64,000 nucleotides of DNA, from NCBI GenBank assembly GCA_038318385.1, contig JBBQCD010000007.1:37858-101857 (forward strand). The letters run 5' to 3'. Shown here in pieces: positions 51,496 to 61,546 of this stretch (position 1 is the first letter of the stretch; every line of letters begins with the position of its first letter). The position numbers and the translations under genes are program-made. Under the pieces are notes generated by a model. The model saw nothing but the letters and a program-made list of their open reading frames with translations, was not told the origin of the DNA and searched no databases. This stretch comes from Schlegelella_A sp038318385. Its GTDB lineage: Bacteria > Pseudomonadota > Gammaproteobacteria > Burkholderiales > Burkholderiaceae_C.

Positions 51496-52356
51496 TCAGG
51501 CCGGCGGGGTGTCGACCTGCAGCGCCGCGGCGAGGTGCTGCGCCGTCGATCCGAAGGCGTACGCGTCCATGCCCAGACTGCCGAGCGTGACGCTGGTGTG
51601 CAGCCGCAAAGGTATCGCCTGGCGACCGCCGGCGCCGGCCGCCACGTACCACGGCAGCAGATGCTCGTCGGTGGGATGCATGTCGACGGCGTACGGAGCC
51701 AGGCGCCGGTAGTCGAACAAGGCGTCCCAGTCGAGGGCGTCCGATCTCGCCTTCATCCAGGCGCGAAAGTCTGCGCTCTCCGGAATCTCGGGCTGGTCGG
51801 CGGCGGCGCGCAGTCCGCCTGCGAAGACGCGCCGCAGGTTGTGGGTGATGCTGCCGCTGCCGAGCACCAGCACGCCCTCGGCGGCAAGCGGCGCCAGCGC
51901 CGCGCCGAGCGCGAACTGCTGAGCCGGGCTGGCGTCGGGCACGAAGGCGAGCGGCAGCACCGGAATATCGGCCGCGGGATAGATGTAGCGCAGCGCGGTC
52001 CAGGCGCCGTGGTCGAGACCGCTCTCGGAAACGCTCGCGGCAGCGATGCCGGCCGCGGCGAGCAGCGCAGCCGCGCGAGGCGCCAGGTCGGGGGCGCCGG
52101 GGGCGTCGTAGCGCAATGTGCGCAGCTTCGGATCGAAGCCGCCGAAGTCGTAGATCGCCTCGTGGCGCGGCCCGGCCAGCAGCACCGGCCGGCGTGCCGC
52201 GGTGTGTGCCGAGATCGAGACGATGGCGCGCGGGCGGCCGAAGGTCGCGTCGATCGCCGGCCCGAGGCGCTGCATGAACGCGCCGGCAGCGCCAGGCTCG
52301 AGCGCGATCATCGGCGAACCGTGGGAGACGAAGAGTGAGGGCAGGTCGGGCTTCAT
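51496..52356 (-). CDS. class III extradiol ring-cleavage dioxygenase (DODA/YgiD-like)
   Basis: This 286-residue protein matches the 4,5-DOPA dioxygenase group, with FVSHGSPMIALE (H12), SISAHTA (H51), LDHGAWTALRYIYP, GSGSITHNLR and a C-terminal DMHPTDEHLLPWYVA block that provide metal and catalytic histidines. The family opens catechol rings with a divalent metal. The natural substrate in bacteria is usually unknown. It converges on the second BMP gene and diverges from the large permease gene. Confidence 0.9.
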   Translation of the reverse strand: MKPDLPSLFVSHGSPMIALEPGAAGAFMQRLGPAIDATFGRPRAIVSISAHTAARRPVLLAGPRHEAIYDFGGFDPKLRTLRYDAPGAPDLAPRAAALLAAAGIAAASVSESGLDHGAWTALRYIYPAADIPVLPLAFVPDASPAQQFALGAALAPLAAEGVLVLGSGSITHNLRRVFAGGLRAAADQPEIPESADFRAWMKARSDALDWDALFDYRRLAPYAVDMHPTDEHLLPWYVAAGAGGRQAIPLRLHTSVTLGSLGMDAYAFGSTAQHLAAALQVDTPPA

Positions 52357-52483
52357 GGATTCATTACAGCACCGGCCGCAGCCGCGCGCATTCGGCGCCG
52401 TTGCATGCAGCGTTCGGACGCCTCACGGGCGTCGGGAAGGCCCCAGCCGGTCGCTTTCGGCCGACCTCGTGTAAGTTCGCGCC

Positions 52484-55039
52484 ATGACGACCGCTGCCCC
52501 AGCCACCGGACCTGCGGTCTGGCAACTCGCCTGGCGCCAGCTCGGACGTGATTTCCGCGCCGGCGAACTTCGCCTCCTCGTGGTGGCGGTGATGCTGGCT
52601 GTTGCCGCACTGTCGGCGGTCGGATTCTTCGCCGATCGCATCAATGCCGGGCTGGCGCGCGATGCGCGGCAGATGCTCGGCGGCGACGCCATCGTTGCCA
52701 GCGACCAGCCCGCGCCGCTGTCTTTCGCCGTCAAGGCGCGCGAACTGGGACTTCAGACGGCGACCACGGCGGTGTTCCCGAGCATGGGTCGCGCGCCCGA
52801 AGCCCGCGGGGGCTCGACCCGGCTGGTGACGGTCAAGGCGGTCAGCGACGCCTATCCGCTGCGCGGGCGGCTGCGCGTCAGCGACGGACCGGGCACTGCG
52901 GAGGTCCTCGTCGGCGAGGCGCCGCGCCCGGGCACCGCCTGGGTCGATCCCCCGCTCCTCGACGCACTCGGCCTGAAGGTCGGCGACCTGCTGCTGCTCG
53001 GCGATGCGACGCTCAAGATCGCACGCGTGATCGTCATCGAGCCGGACCGCGGCGCCGGCTTCCTCAGCTTTGCACCCCGGGTGCTGATGAACGAAGCCGA
53101 TCTCGCCGCGACCGGTCTCATCCAGCCGGCGAGCCGCGTCACCTACCGCCTGGCCGTCGCGGCCCGCGATGGCAGCACCGGCTCCGGCGTCACGCGCTTC
53201 GTCGAATGGGCCGAAGCCCAGGCCCGCGAGGGAACGCAGCGCGGCCTGCGGGTCGAATCGCTGGAAAGCAACCGCCCCGAGATGCGGCAGACGCTCGACC
53301 GCGCCGAGAAGTTCCTCAACCTCGTCGCCCTGCTGGCCGCGCTGCTCGCCGCGGTCGCGGTCGGCATCGCCTCGCGCGACTTCGCCAGCCGCCACCTCGA
53401 CGACTGCGCGATGCTGCGCGTGCTCGGCCTTTCGCAGCGCACCATCGCGCTGCAGTACGGCCTCGAGTTCTCTCTCGTCGGCGCGATCGCCAGCGCAGCC
53501 GGGGTCGCCCTCGGCTTCGCCGTGCACTATGTCTTCGTCTGGCTCCTCGCCGGGCTGGTCCGTGCGGAGCTGCCACCGCCCGGCGCCTGGCCGGCGCTGT
53601 TCGGCGTCGGCGTCGGCTTCACGCTGCTGATGGGCTTCGGCCTGCCGCCGGTGCTGCAGCTCGCACGGGTGCCGCCGCTGCGCGTCATCCGCCGGGACGT
53701 CGGCGCGCTGAAGCCGGCGTCGATCGCGGTGCTCGGCGCCGGCACGCTCGGCTTCGTCGCGCTGCTGCTGGCGGTGTCGAGCGACCTGAAGCTCGGTGGC
53801 ATCGCGGTCGGCGGCTTCGCGGTCGCGGTTGCGGTCTTTGCCGCGCTCTCCTGGCTCGCCGTCGCGGTGCTGCGGCGCGCCGTGCCCGAGTCGCGGGCGC
53901 CGCGCTGGCTCGTCCTGGCGACGCGCCAGATCGCCGCCCGGCCGGCCTTCGCGGTGCTGCAGGTCTCGGCGCTGAGCGTCGGCCTGCTGGCCCTGGTGCT
54001 GCTGGTGCTGCTGCGCACCGACCTCATCGACAGCTGGCGCCAGGCGACACCAAAGGACGCACCGAACCGCTTCGTCATCAGCATCCAGCCCGACCAGGCG
54101 CCGGCGTTCCGCGCCCGGCTCGACGGCGCCGGCGTGACCCGGTACGACTGGTTCCCGATGATCCGCGGCCGCCTCGTCGCGATCAACGGGCGCAGCGTGA
54201 AGCCGGACGACATGACCGGCGACCGGGCTCGCCGCCTGGTCGAGCGCGAATTCAACCTCAGCCACAGCGCGACGCTGCCGGAGCACAACGTGGTGGCGGC
54301 CGGGCGCTGGGTGAACGACGAAGCCGGCGGGATCAGCGTCGAGGACGGCCTGGCTCAGACGCTCGGGTTGAAGCTGGGCGACACCCTGCGCTTCGACATG
54401 GGCGGAACGAATGTGGAGGGGCGCATCACCAGCTTGCGCAAGGTCGACTGGAGCTCGATGCGGGTCAACTTCTTCGTCATGTTCCCCACCGCGACGATGG
54501 TGGACGCCCCTGTCAGCTACATCGCCGCGTTTCGCGCACCGGCGCAGGCCGGTTTCGACAACGCCCTGGCGCGCGACTTTCCGAACGTCACCAGCATCGA
54601 CGTCTCGGCCTCGATCGCGCAGATCCAGGGCGTGCTCGACCAGGTGGTGCGCGCGGTCGAATTCCTTTTCGGCTTCACGCTGGCCGCCGGGCTGGTGGTG
54701 CTGTTCGCCGCAGTCACGGCGACGCGCGAAGCACGCTCGCGCGAGTTCGCGGTGATGCGCGCGCTCGGCGCGAGCGCGCGGCTGCTTGCGCAGGTGCAGC
54801 GTGCCGAACTGCTCGGCGTCGGCGCCCTCGCCGGCGTGCTGGCGTCGATCGCGGCCATGGTCGTCGGTTGGGCGCTGGCGCGCTACGTCTTCGAGTTCAA
54901 CTGGAACCCGTCGCCGCTGGTGCCGCTCGTCGGCGGCATCACCGGGGCGCTGCTGGCGCTGGGGGCCGGCTGGTGGGGACTGCGCGAGGTGCTGCGCCGT
55001 CCCGTCGTCGAAACGCTGCGACAGGCCGCGGACGTCTGA
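52484..55039 (+). CDS. FtsX/YbbP-like ABC transporter permease
   Basis: This 851-residue inner-membrane protein has an N-terminal helix (LLVVAVMLAVAALSAVGF), a large periplasmic domain, and two FtsX-type helical bundles (about 265-460 and 735-850) with MLRVLGLSQRT and VMRALGASARLLAQ loops, which are the coupling regions for an ATPase. It resembles YbbP, a permease of putative lipoprotein or metabolite export systems. The usual ATPase partner (YbbA type) is not adjacent. The 127-base gap upstream shows no convincing promoter. Confidence 0.9.
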   Translation: MTTAAPATGPAVWQLAWRQLGRDFRAGELRLLVVAVMLAVAALSAVGFFADRINAGLARDARQMLGGDAIVASDQPAPLSFAVKARELGLQTATTAVFPSMGRAPEARGGSTRLVTVKAVSDAYPLRGRLRVSDGPGTAEVLVGEAPRPGTAWVDPPLLDALGLKVGDLLLLGDATLKIARVIVIEPDRGAGFLSFAPRVLMNEADLAATGLIQPASRVTYRLAVAARDGSTGSGVTRFVEWAEAQAREGTQRGLRVESLESNRPEMRQTLDRAEKFLNLVALLAALLAAVAVGIASRDFASRHLDDCAMLRVLGLSQRTIALQYGLEFSLVGAIASAAGVALGFAVHYVFVWLLAGLVRAELPPPGAWPALFGVGVGFTLLMGFGLPPVLQLARVPPLRVIRRDVGALKPASIAVLGAGTLGFVALLLAVSSDLKLGGIAVGGFAVAVAVFAALSWLAVAVLRRAVPESRAPRWLVLATRQIAARPAFAVLQVSALSVGLLALVLLVLLRTDLIDSWRQATPKDAPNRFVISIQPDQAPAFRARLDGAGVTRYDWFPMIRGRLVAINGRSVKPDDMTGDRARRLVEREFNLSHSATLPEHNVVAAGRWVNDEAGGISVEDGLAQTLGLKLGDTLRFDMGGTNVEGRITSLRKVDWSSMRVNFFVMFPTATMVDAPVSYIAAFRAPAQAGFDNALARDFPNVTSIDVSASIAQIQGVLDQVVRAVEFLFGFTLAAGLVVLFAAVTATREARSREFAVMRALGASARLLAQVQRAELLGVGALAGVLASIAAMVVGWALARYVFEFNWNPSPLVPLVGGITGALLALGAGWWGLREVLRRPVVETLRQAADV

Positions 55040-55085
55040 GTCTTGTCACGCCGGGGAGTCGGCGACTGCGGGCATACTCGACGCC

Positions 55086-56225
55086 ATGCCGCTGCCGACC
55101 CGGGACCGCACCCTGCGCGTCCTGCACCTCGAGGACTCCGAGCTCGATCACCAGCTCGCGATGGCTCACCTTGCGCGGGGCGGGCTGCGGGTGCAGTCGC
55201 AGCGCATCGATTCCGAGGTTGCCTTCCTCGATGCTCTCGATCACAGCTGGGATGCGGTCATCTCCGACTACAATCTGCCGGGCTTCTCGGGCCTGGTCGC
55301 CCTCGAACTGCTGAAGGCACGGGCCCGCGACGTGCCGTTCATCCTCGTCTCGGGGGAAATCGGCGAGGACACCGCCGTCGAGGCGATGCGCAACGGCGCC
55401 AGCGACTACCTCCAGAAGGCGCACCTCGCGCGCCTGGTACCGGCGCTGCTGCACGCGGTCGATGCCGCGGAGACCCGGCGGGCGCGCGTCCGGGCCGACC
55501 GCGAGCTGCTCGAGTCCAAGCAGCGGCTGCGCGAGCTCGCCCAGCATCTGCAGACCAGCGTCGAGCACGAGCGCGCGGCGATCGCGCGCGAGATCCACGA
55601 CGACGTCGGCGGGTCGCTCACCGCGCTGAAGTTCGACCTCGCCTGGATCGCCCGGCATTCGACCGCACCCGACGTCAAGGCGCGCGTCAGCTCGGCGATC
55701 GAGACGGTCTCGCATGCGGTCGAGTCCAGCCAGCGCATCATGCACAACCTGCGCCCGGCGATCCTCGAGCAGGGGTTGCTGGCGGCGCTGCAGTGGATCG
55801 CCCTGCGCTTCGAACGCCGCACCGGCATCGAGTGCGAGATCCGGCTGCCGCGCGCCGTCCCCGAGCTGCCCGCCGGCGTTCCCCTGGTGGCGTACCGCGC
55901 GGCCCAGGAGGCCCTGACCAACATCACCAAGCATGCCAACGCGAGCCGCGTGCAGATCGACCTGTCGCTGGCTGGCGGCGTGCTGTCGCTCGAGATCAGC
56001 GACAACGGCCGCGGCCTGAGCCAGGAAGACCTGGCGAAGACGCGTTCGTTCGGCATTCGCGGCCTGCACGAGCGCGCCGGCACCGTCGGCGGCTGGATCG
56101 ATCTGTCCAGCGGTCCGCAGGGCACGACGCTGATCCTGTCGGTGCCGCTGAATCTGCCCGAGCCCCTTGCGGAGCCGGAGCCCGACCGCCGCGCCTACGA
56201 TCCCAGCCAGTGGGGCGACATCTGA
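55086..56225 (+). CDS. receiver-histidine kinase (HisKA_3 type)
   Basis: This 379-residue cytoplasmic protein begins with a receiver domain (D61 in VISDYNLPG; VSGEIGEDTAVEAM) and continues to a HisKA_3 dimerisation domain with H171 in EIHDDVGGSLTALK and an HATPase domain (QEALTNITKHANAS; SDNGRGL). It lacks membrane helices. The receiver at the N-terminus means it is itself a phosphorylation target, perhaps of another kinase. Its NarL-type partner gene follows 28 bases downstream. Confidence 0.92.
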   Translation: MPLPTRDRTLRVLHLEDSELDHQLAMAHLARGGLRVQSQRIDSEVAFLDALDHSWDAVISDYNLPGFSGLVALELLKARARDVPFILVSGEIGEDTAVEAMRNGASDYLQKAHLARLVPALLHAVDAAETRRARVRADRELLESKQRLRELAQHLQTSVEHERAAIAREIHDDVGGSLTALKFDLAWIARHSTAPDVKARVSSAIETVSHAVESSQRIMHNLRPAILEQGLLAALQWIALRFERRTGIECEIRLPRAVPELPAGVPLVAYRAAQEALTNITKHANASRVQIDLSLAGGVLSLEISDNGRGLSQEDLAKTRSFGIRGLHERAGTVGGWIDLSSGPQGTTLILSVPLNLPEPLAEPEPDRRAYDPSQWGDI

Positions 56226-56253
56226 GCGCCTCGACCCGAATGACCGAGCGCCC

Positions 56254-56889
56254 ATGATCAAAGTCTTTCTCTGCGACGACCACGCGCTGATCCGGCGCGG
56301 CATTCGCGACACGCTTTCCGACGCGCCCGACATCGAGGTCGTCGGAGAGGCCGGGGACTACGGCGAGTTGCGCACGATGATGCGCGACCGCAGCGCCGAC
56401 GTCCTGGTGCTCGACATCAACCTGCCGGGTCGCAGCGGTCTGGACGTGCTGCACGTGCTGAAGGAAGAGGGCAGCGCGATGAAGGTGCTGGTGGTGTCGA
56501 TGTACCCGGAGGACCAGTACGCCATCCGGGCGCTGCGCGCCGGCGCCTACGGCTATGTCAACAAGGGCGGGGACCCGGCGCAGATCGTCAACGCCGTGCG
56601 CATCGTCTCCCAGGGGCGCAAGTACGTGACGCCGGAGATCGCACAGATGCTGGTCGAGAGCCTGACGACGCCGACGGTCGAGAATGCCCACGAGAAGCTT
56701 TCCGATCGCGAGATGCAGACGCTGGTGATGATCGCCTCCGGCAAGCGCCTCTCGGACATCGCCGAGCAACTGATGCTCAGCCCGAAGACGGTGAGCGTCT
56801 ACCGCGCCCGCGTGCTGGAAAAGCTCGGCCTCACCAACAACTCCGAGATGACGGTCTACGCCATCCGCAGCGGGCTCGTCGGCAACTGA
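56254..56889 (+). CDS. NarL/FixJ family response regulator
   Basis: This 211-residue regulator has a receiver (D8, D9, D54 in LVLDINLPG, K in YVNKGG) and a LuxR-type helix-turn-helix (LSDREMQTLVMIASGKRLSDIAEQL, in pieces, then SPKTVSVYRARVLEKLGL). It is the likely output partner of the preceding kinase. The target genes are unknown; none of the neighbours is an obvious one. Confidence 0.93.
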   Translation: MIKVFLCDDHALIRRGIRDTLSDAPDIEVVGEAGDYGELRTMMRDRSADVLVLDINLPGRSGLDVLHVLKEEGSAMKVLVVSMYPEDQYAIRALRAGAYGYVNKGGDPAQIVNAVRIVSQGRKYVTPEIAQMLVESLTTPTVENAHEKLSDREMQTLVMIASGKRLSDIAEQLMLSPKTVSVYRARVLEKLGLTNNSEMTVYAIRSGLVGN

Positions 56890-56917
56890 GTCGCCGCCGC
56901 GGCGCTCGACCGGGATC

Positions 56918-58108
56918 TCAGGCGGGCACGGGCTCCGCGCTCGTGGTCCTGCGCAACATCATCAGCGCACCGAAGGCGCAGAGGCCCAGCCCCGCCGACA
57001 GCCAGAGCGCCCCGGCACCCCAGCGGTCGAGGCAGATGCCGAAGAGCCAGGGCGCGAGGGCTTGCAGGAGGCGTGCCGGCACCATCAGCAGGCCCTGGCG
57101 CTCGCCGTAGGCCTGCGGCCCGAAGATGACGAGGGGCAGCGTGCCCTTGGCGATCGTCAGGATGCCGTTGCCGGCGCCGTGCAGCACCGCGAAAAGCGCC
57201 GCGGCCGGCGCGCCGACCACCATCAGCAGGACAGCGCCGATCGGGTGCATCAGCGTGGCCAGGCGGGCGGACAGCAGCGGATGGATGCGGCGCAGGATGC
57301 CGAACTCGAGCAGGCGGCCTCCGACCTGAGCCGGCCCGACCAGGGCGCCGATCGCCACCGCGGCGGCGAAGCTCGCGCCGCCGAGCATCAGCAGCCGCGG
57401 CAGGTGCGCGGCCATCGCGGTGCTGACGAACCAGGTGACGGCGAAGACGATGGCCAGGATCCAGCCCGCGCGGCCCACGCGCACCGGTGTTGACGGCAGC
57501 GGGGCCGCCGTGGCGGACGTGGCCGCGGCGGGCGCCTCGACGCGCGGCGCATGTGGCAGCCACGCATTGAGCGGCAGGCCGACCAGCAGATGCAGTCCGG
57601 CCCAGGCAAGGCAGGCGCCGCGCCAGCCAATGTTCACCTCGAGCAACGTCGTCAACGGCCAGCCCACCGTGCTGGCGAAGCCGGCGATCAGCGTGATGCC
57701 GGTGATGGCGTTGCGGGACTGATGGCCGTAGAAGCGGACCAGCGCGGCGAAGGCCGCCTCGTAGAGGCCGCTGCCCATGCCGATACCCAGGATCAGCCAG
57801 GCCGCGAAGAGTCCGACGGGCCCCTGCGCGGCGGCGAGCGCGCAGAGCCCCGCGGCGAAGACGCCGTTGGTGCCCATCAGCACCGGCCGGCCGCCCCACC
57901 GGTCGATCGTGCGGCCGGCGTAGGGCCCGAGAAGTCCGGAGACAACCAGCGCTGCCGAAAACGCGGCGAAGACCGTCGGCACGGTGACGCCGAGGTCGCG
58001 CGCCATCGGCACGGCAAGCATTGCCGGCAGGTAGTAGGACGACGCCCAGGCGAGAGTCTGCGCCGAACCCAGAACGATGACGACCCGGGTGCGGTCTGCG
58101 CTCGCCAT
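56918..58108 (-). CDS. MFS transporter, probably part of the ars operon
   Basis: This 396-residue protein has about twelve hydrophobic segments. The MFS loop is AGRTIDRWGGRPVLM and a second loop is PWLFGICLDRWGAGALW. It begins 20 bases after arsC in the same direction, so co-transcription with the arsenic genes is likely. Some ars operons carry MFS exporters (for example ArsJ, or unnamed ones), but ArsJ needs a partner dehydrogenase that is absent here. The substrate is unknown. Confidence 0.85.
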   Translation of the reverse strand: MASADRTRVVIVLGSAQTLAWASSYYLPAMLAVPMARDLGVTVPTVFAAFSAALVVSGLLGPYAGRTIDRWGGRPVLMGTNGVFAAGLCALAAAQGPVGLFAAWLILGIGMGSGLYEAAFAALVRFYGHQSRNAITGITLIAGFASTVGWPLTTLLEVNIGWRGACLAWAGLHLLVGLPLNAWLPHAPRVEAPAAATSATAAPLPSTPVRVGRAGWILAIVFAVTWFVSTAMAAHLPRLLMLGGASFAAAVAIGALVGPAQVGGRLLEFGILRRIHPLLSARLATLMHPIGAVLLMVVGAPAAALFAVLHGAGNGILTIAKGTLPLVIFGPQAYGERQGLLMVPARLLQALAPWLFGICLDRWGAGALWLSAGLGLCAFGALMMLRRTTSAEPVPA

Positions 58109-58128
58109 CGTCGTAGGAGCCTTCGCGT

Positions 58129-58553
58129 TCAGGTCGGCGCGCGCCGCGCGCCGCTGTCGACGACGACGTCGCCGTCTTCTTTGGCGAAGGGTGCGAGCGG
58201 GCCCAGGGGAAGCAACGCCAGCACCGCCTCCGAGGGGCGGCAGAGCGCGGTACCCAGCGGCGTCACGACGATCGGCCGGTTGATGAGGATCGGATGGCGC
58301 TGCATGAAATCGAGCAGCTCGTCGTCCGACCACTTCGGATCCGCCAGGCCGAGTTCCGCGTACGGGGTGCCCTTTTCGCGCAGCAACTGGCGCACCGTGA
58401 TGCCGGCATCGGTGGCGAGCGCACGCAACCGGTCTTTCGACGGCGGCGTCTTCAGGTATTCCACCACCGTGGGCGCGATGCCGGCGTGGCGGATGAGGCC
58501 GAGCACGTTGCGTGACGTGCCGCAGGCAGGATTGTGGAAGATCGTGACATCGG

Positions 58554-58557
<4 letters not shown>
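58129..58557 (-). CDS. arsC: glutaredoxin-dependent arsenate reductase ArsC
   Basis: This 142-residue enzyme reduces arsenate to arsenite with glutathione and glutaredoxin. It has the catalytic C12 in HNPACGTSRN, the EYLKTPPSKDRL block and the arginine-containing INRPIVVTPLGTALCRP region. The ATG overlaps the acr3 stop (ATGA). It is part of an arsR-arsI-acr3-arsC order, and the arsenite formed is exported by Acr3. Confidence 0.95.
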
Positions 58558-59657
<1,100 letters not shown>

Positions 59658-59757
59658 GGGGTATGCGTCCGCGCGCGCAAGCGGCAGCCGCGCATCCGCG
59701 TCCCCGACCTGCCCCGCAAGGCACTGAAGGGCCACGACCGCCGATTCGAGCGGGCCA

Positions 59758-60237
59758 TCAGCAGCACGAGGTCGCCGGCTTGAGCGCGATGCCGACCGGC
59801 TTGCCGCGTGGCGCACCGTTCGCGCAGCATGCCGCTTCGGCCTTGGCTTCGGTGGCCGGCGCTTCGTGGAACACTGGAATGTCGCCAAGCGTGTGGAACT
59901 GCTCCCAGGCGATGCCCTGGGGGTCCGTGATCCAGTGCTTCGCGCTGCGTGCGTAGCAGCAGGTGGTCTCGCCCTCGTCGAGGAGCGCCATGTCGGCGGC
60001 TTCGGCCCGGCCCTTCAACTCGCTGAGCTCGTCGGCGTCGTCGGTCTGGAACCCCAGGTGATCGATGCCCGGTGCAGCGCCGCGTGTCGAGATGGCGAAG
60101 TTGATGCGCGGGTCCTCGAGCATCCACTTCGCATAGTCGGTCTCCGTTCGGGTCGGCGGGGCCGCGAAGAGTCGTGAATAGAAGGCGACGCTCGCTGCAA
60201 GGTCGGCGACATGGAGGTGGACGTGGAAGCGCTTCAT
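59758..60237 (-). CDS. arsI: ArsI/CadI family metalloenzyme (C-As lyase type)
   Basis: This 159-residue VOC-fold protein matches the ArsI/CadI group, which cleaves the carbon-arsenic bond of trivalent methyl- and aryl-arsenicals with iron and oxygen. The thiol pair C93-C94 in ETTCCYA binds arsenic; H60 and E112 are candidate metal ligands. Extra cysteine pairs lie near the C-terminus (ACCANG; the final SCC). The ATG overlaps the arsR stop (ATGA). Members can also be cadmium-induced proteins, but the ars context favours ArsI. Confidence 0.9.
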   Translation of the reverse strand: MKRFHVHLHVADLAASVAFYSRLFAAPPTRTETDYAKWMLEDPRINFAISTRGAAPGIDHLGFQTDDADELSELKGRAEAADMALLDEGETTCCYARSAKHWITDPQGIAWEQFHTLGDIPVFHEAPATEAKAEAACCANGAPRGKPVGIALKPATSCC

Positions 60238-60578
60238 GGAGATTGCCTTTCCGGGGTGCGATTGCGAGGGCGGATGACGGGCGCGGCGCAGGCTTCACCC
60301 TGGCAGCAGTGCGCCGTGAGGTAGCCGAGGAGATCGTTCATCTGCTCGAACGCGGCGCGGTAGATGAGGTAGCGGCCATCGCGCTCCTGGCTCACGAGCT
60401 GCGCATGGGCGAGCTCCTTCAGGTGAAAGGAAAGCGTCGGCGCGGCGACGGCGAGCTGCTCCGCGAGCTGTCCCGGCGTGAGACCGCGGGGACCGGCGAC
60501 GACGAGTGCGCGGAAGATGCGCAGACGGTGTGGCTGCGCCAGGGCGGCGAGGGCGCTGATGACCGTGCTCTCTTCCAT
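60234..60578 (-). CDS. arsR: ArsR family arsenic-responsive repressor
   Basis: This 114-residue winged-helix repressor has TPGQLAEQLAVAAPTLSFHLKEL as recognition region (residues 34-56). A C-terminal cysteine cluster C91, C92 and C97 is the probable arsenite sensor, unlike the CVC motif in the recognition helix of plasmid ArsR. It heads the arsR-arsI-acr3-arsC operon. The promoter and the inverted-repeat operator lie against the start codon, so the transcript may be leaderless. Confidence 0.95.
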   Translation of the reverse strand: MEESTVISALAALAQPHRLRIFRALVVAGPRGLTPGQLAEQLAVAAPTLSFHLKELAHAQLVSQERDGRYLIYRAAFEQMNDLLGYLTAHCCQGEACAAPVIRPRNRTPERQSP

Positions 60579-60613
60579 ATTTCAAGTATTGTCGAAATGA
60601 TCGGATCCGTCAA
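60579..60613 (-). promoter_or_regulatory. ars promoter and ArsR operator
   Basis: On the minus strand TTGACG (60613-60608) and AATACT (60590-60585) are 17 bases apart, close to the sigma70 consensus. The operator ATTTC-N10-GAAAT (60579-60598) covers the -10 box and touches the ATG at 60578. Transcription would begin at or near the A of that ATG. Confidence 0.75.
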
Positions 60614-60662
60614 GCCGACGCTTCTCGGGCGGACTGCCCGTGTGCGCTCGCTAAGATGCCGC

Positions 60663-61475
60663 ATGCCGATCGTTCGCGTCCTCCTCCTCCTGGCCGTGCT
60701 GCTGAGTTCAGCCCTCGCGCCGGCCCGGGCTCAGGGGGCGGCCAGCGTCTTTCTCGAGGACCTGACCTGGACCGAGCTGCGCGATCGCATTCGCGCGGGA
60801 GCGACGACGGTCATCGTGCCGGCGGGCGGCACCGAGCAGAGCGGTCCGCAGATCGCCCTCGGCAAGCACAACGTTCGCGCCCGCGTGCTGGCCGGGCAGA
60901 TCGCCGCCGGGCTCGGCAATGCGCTGGTGGCGCCGGTCCTGGCCTACGTGCCCGAGGGCAGCATCGAGCCGCCGGCGGGCCACATGCGATTCCCCGGGAC
61001 GATCAGCGTTCCCGAGGCGACTTTCGAGAGCACGCTCGAGTACGCCGCTCGCAGTTTTCGCCGTCACGGGTTCCGGGACATCGTGCTGATCGGCGACCAC
61101 GGCGGCTACCAGAAGAGCCTGCAGCGCGTGGCGGCGAAGCTGAACCGCGAGTGGGCCGGCGGCCCGGCCCGCGTGCACGCGGTCGAGGCCTACTACCGGG
61201 CCGCGGATGTCGAGTTCGCACAGCTCCTGCAGCGCAAGGGGCACGCCACCGCCGAGATCGGCTCCCATGCGGGTCTGGCGGACACGTCGCTTTCCATGGC
61301 GGTGGACCCGCGCCTGGTGCGCAGCGAACGCCTGCGCCTGGGCGAGCCGCCAGGCGTCGACGACGGCGTCCGTGGCGACCCACGTGCCGCGAGCGCCGAG
61401 CTGGGCCGCGCCGGCGTCGATCTGATCGTGGCGCGAACCGTCGAGGCGATCCGCGCCGATGTCGCTCGCCGTTGA
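60663..61475 (+). CDS. periplasmic creatininase-fold metallohydrolase
   Basis: This 270-residue protein begins with a Sec signal peptide (MPIVRVLLLLAVLLSSALA, cleavage near ARAQG). The creatininase fold follows, with PAGGTEQSGP, LGKHN, LIGDHGG and ATAEIGSHAG blocks that supply Glu, His, Asp and Glu metal ligands. The family hydrolyses cyclic or linear amides. The export signal places this member outside the cytoplasm, unlike most creatininases. The beta-propeller gene follows 71 bases later. The substrate is unknown. Confidence 0.87.
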   Translation: MPIVRVLLLLAVLLSSALAPARAQGAASVFLEDLTWTELRDRIRAGATTVIVPAGGTEQSGPQIALGKHNVRARVLAGQIAAGLGNALVAPVLAYVPEGSIEPPAGHMRFPGTISVPEATFESTLEYAARSFRRHGFRDIVLIGDHGGYQKSLQRVAAKLNREWAGGPARVHAVEAYYRAADVEFAQLLQRKGHATAEIGSHAGLADTSLSMAVDPRLVRSERLRLGEPPGVDDGVRGDPRAASAELGRAGVDLIVARTVEAIRADVARR

Positions 61476-61546
61476 GATTGCTCGTCGGCCGTGCCGGGCG
61501 CTGGCGCGTTGAGCAAGCGCGCCCCCATTCCCATCCAGGAGTTCCC

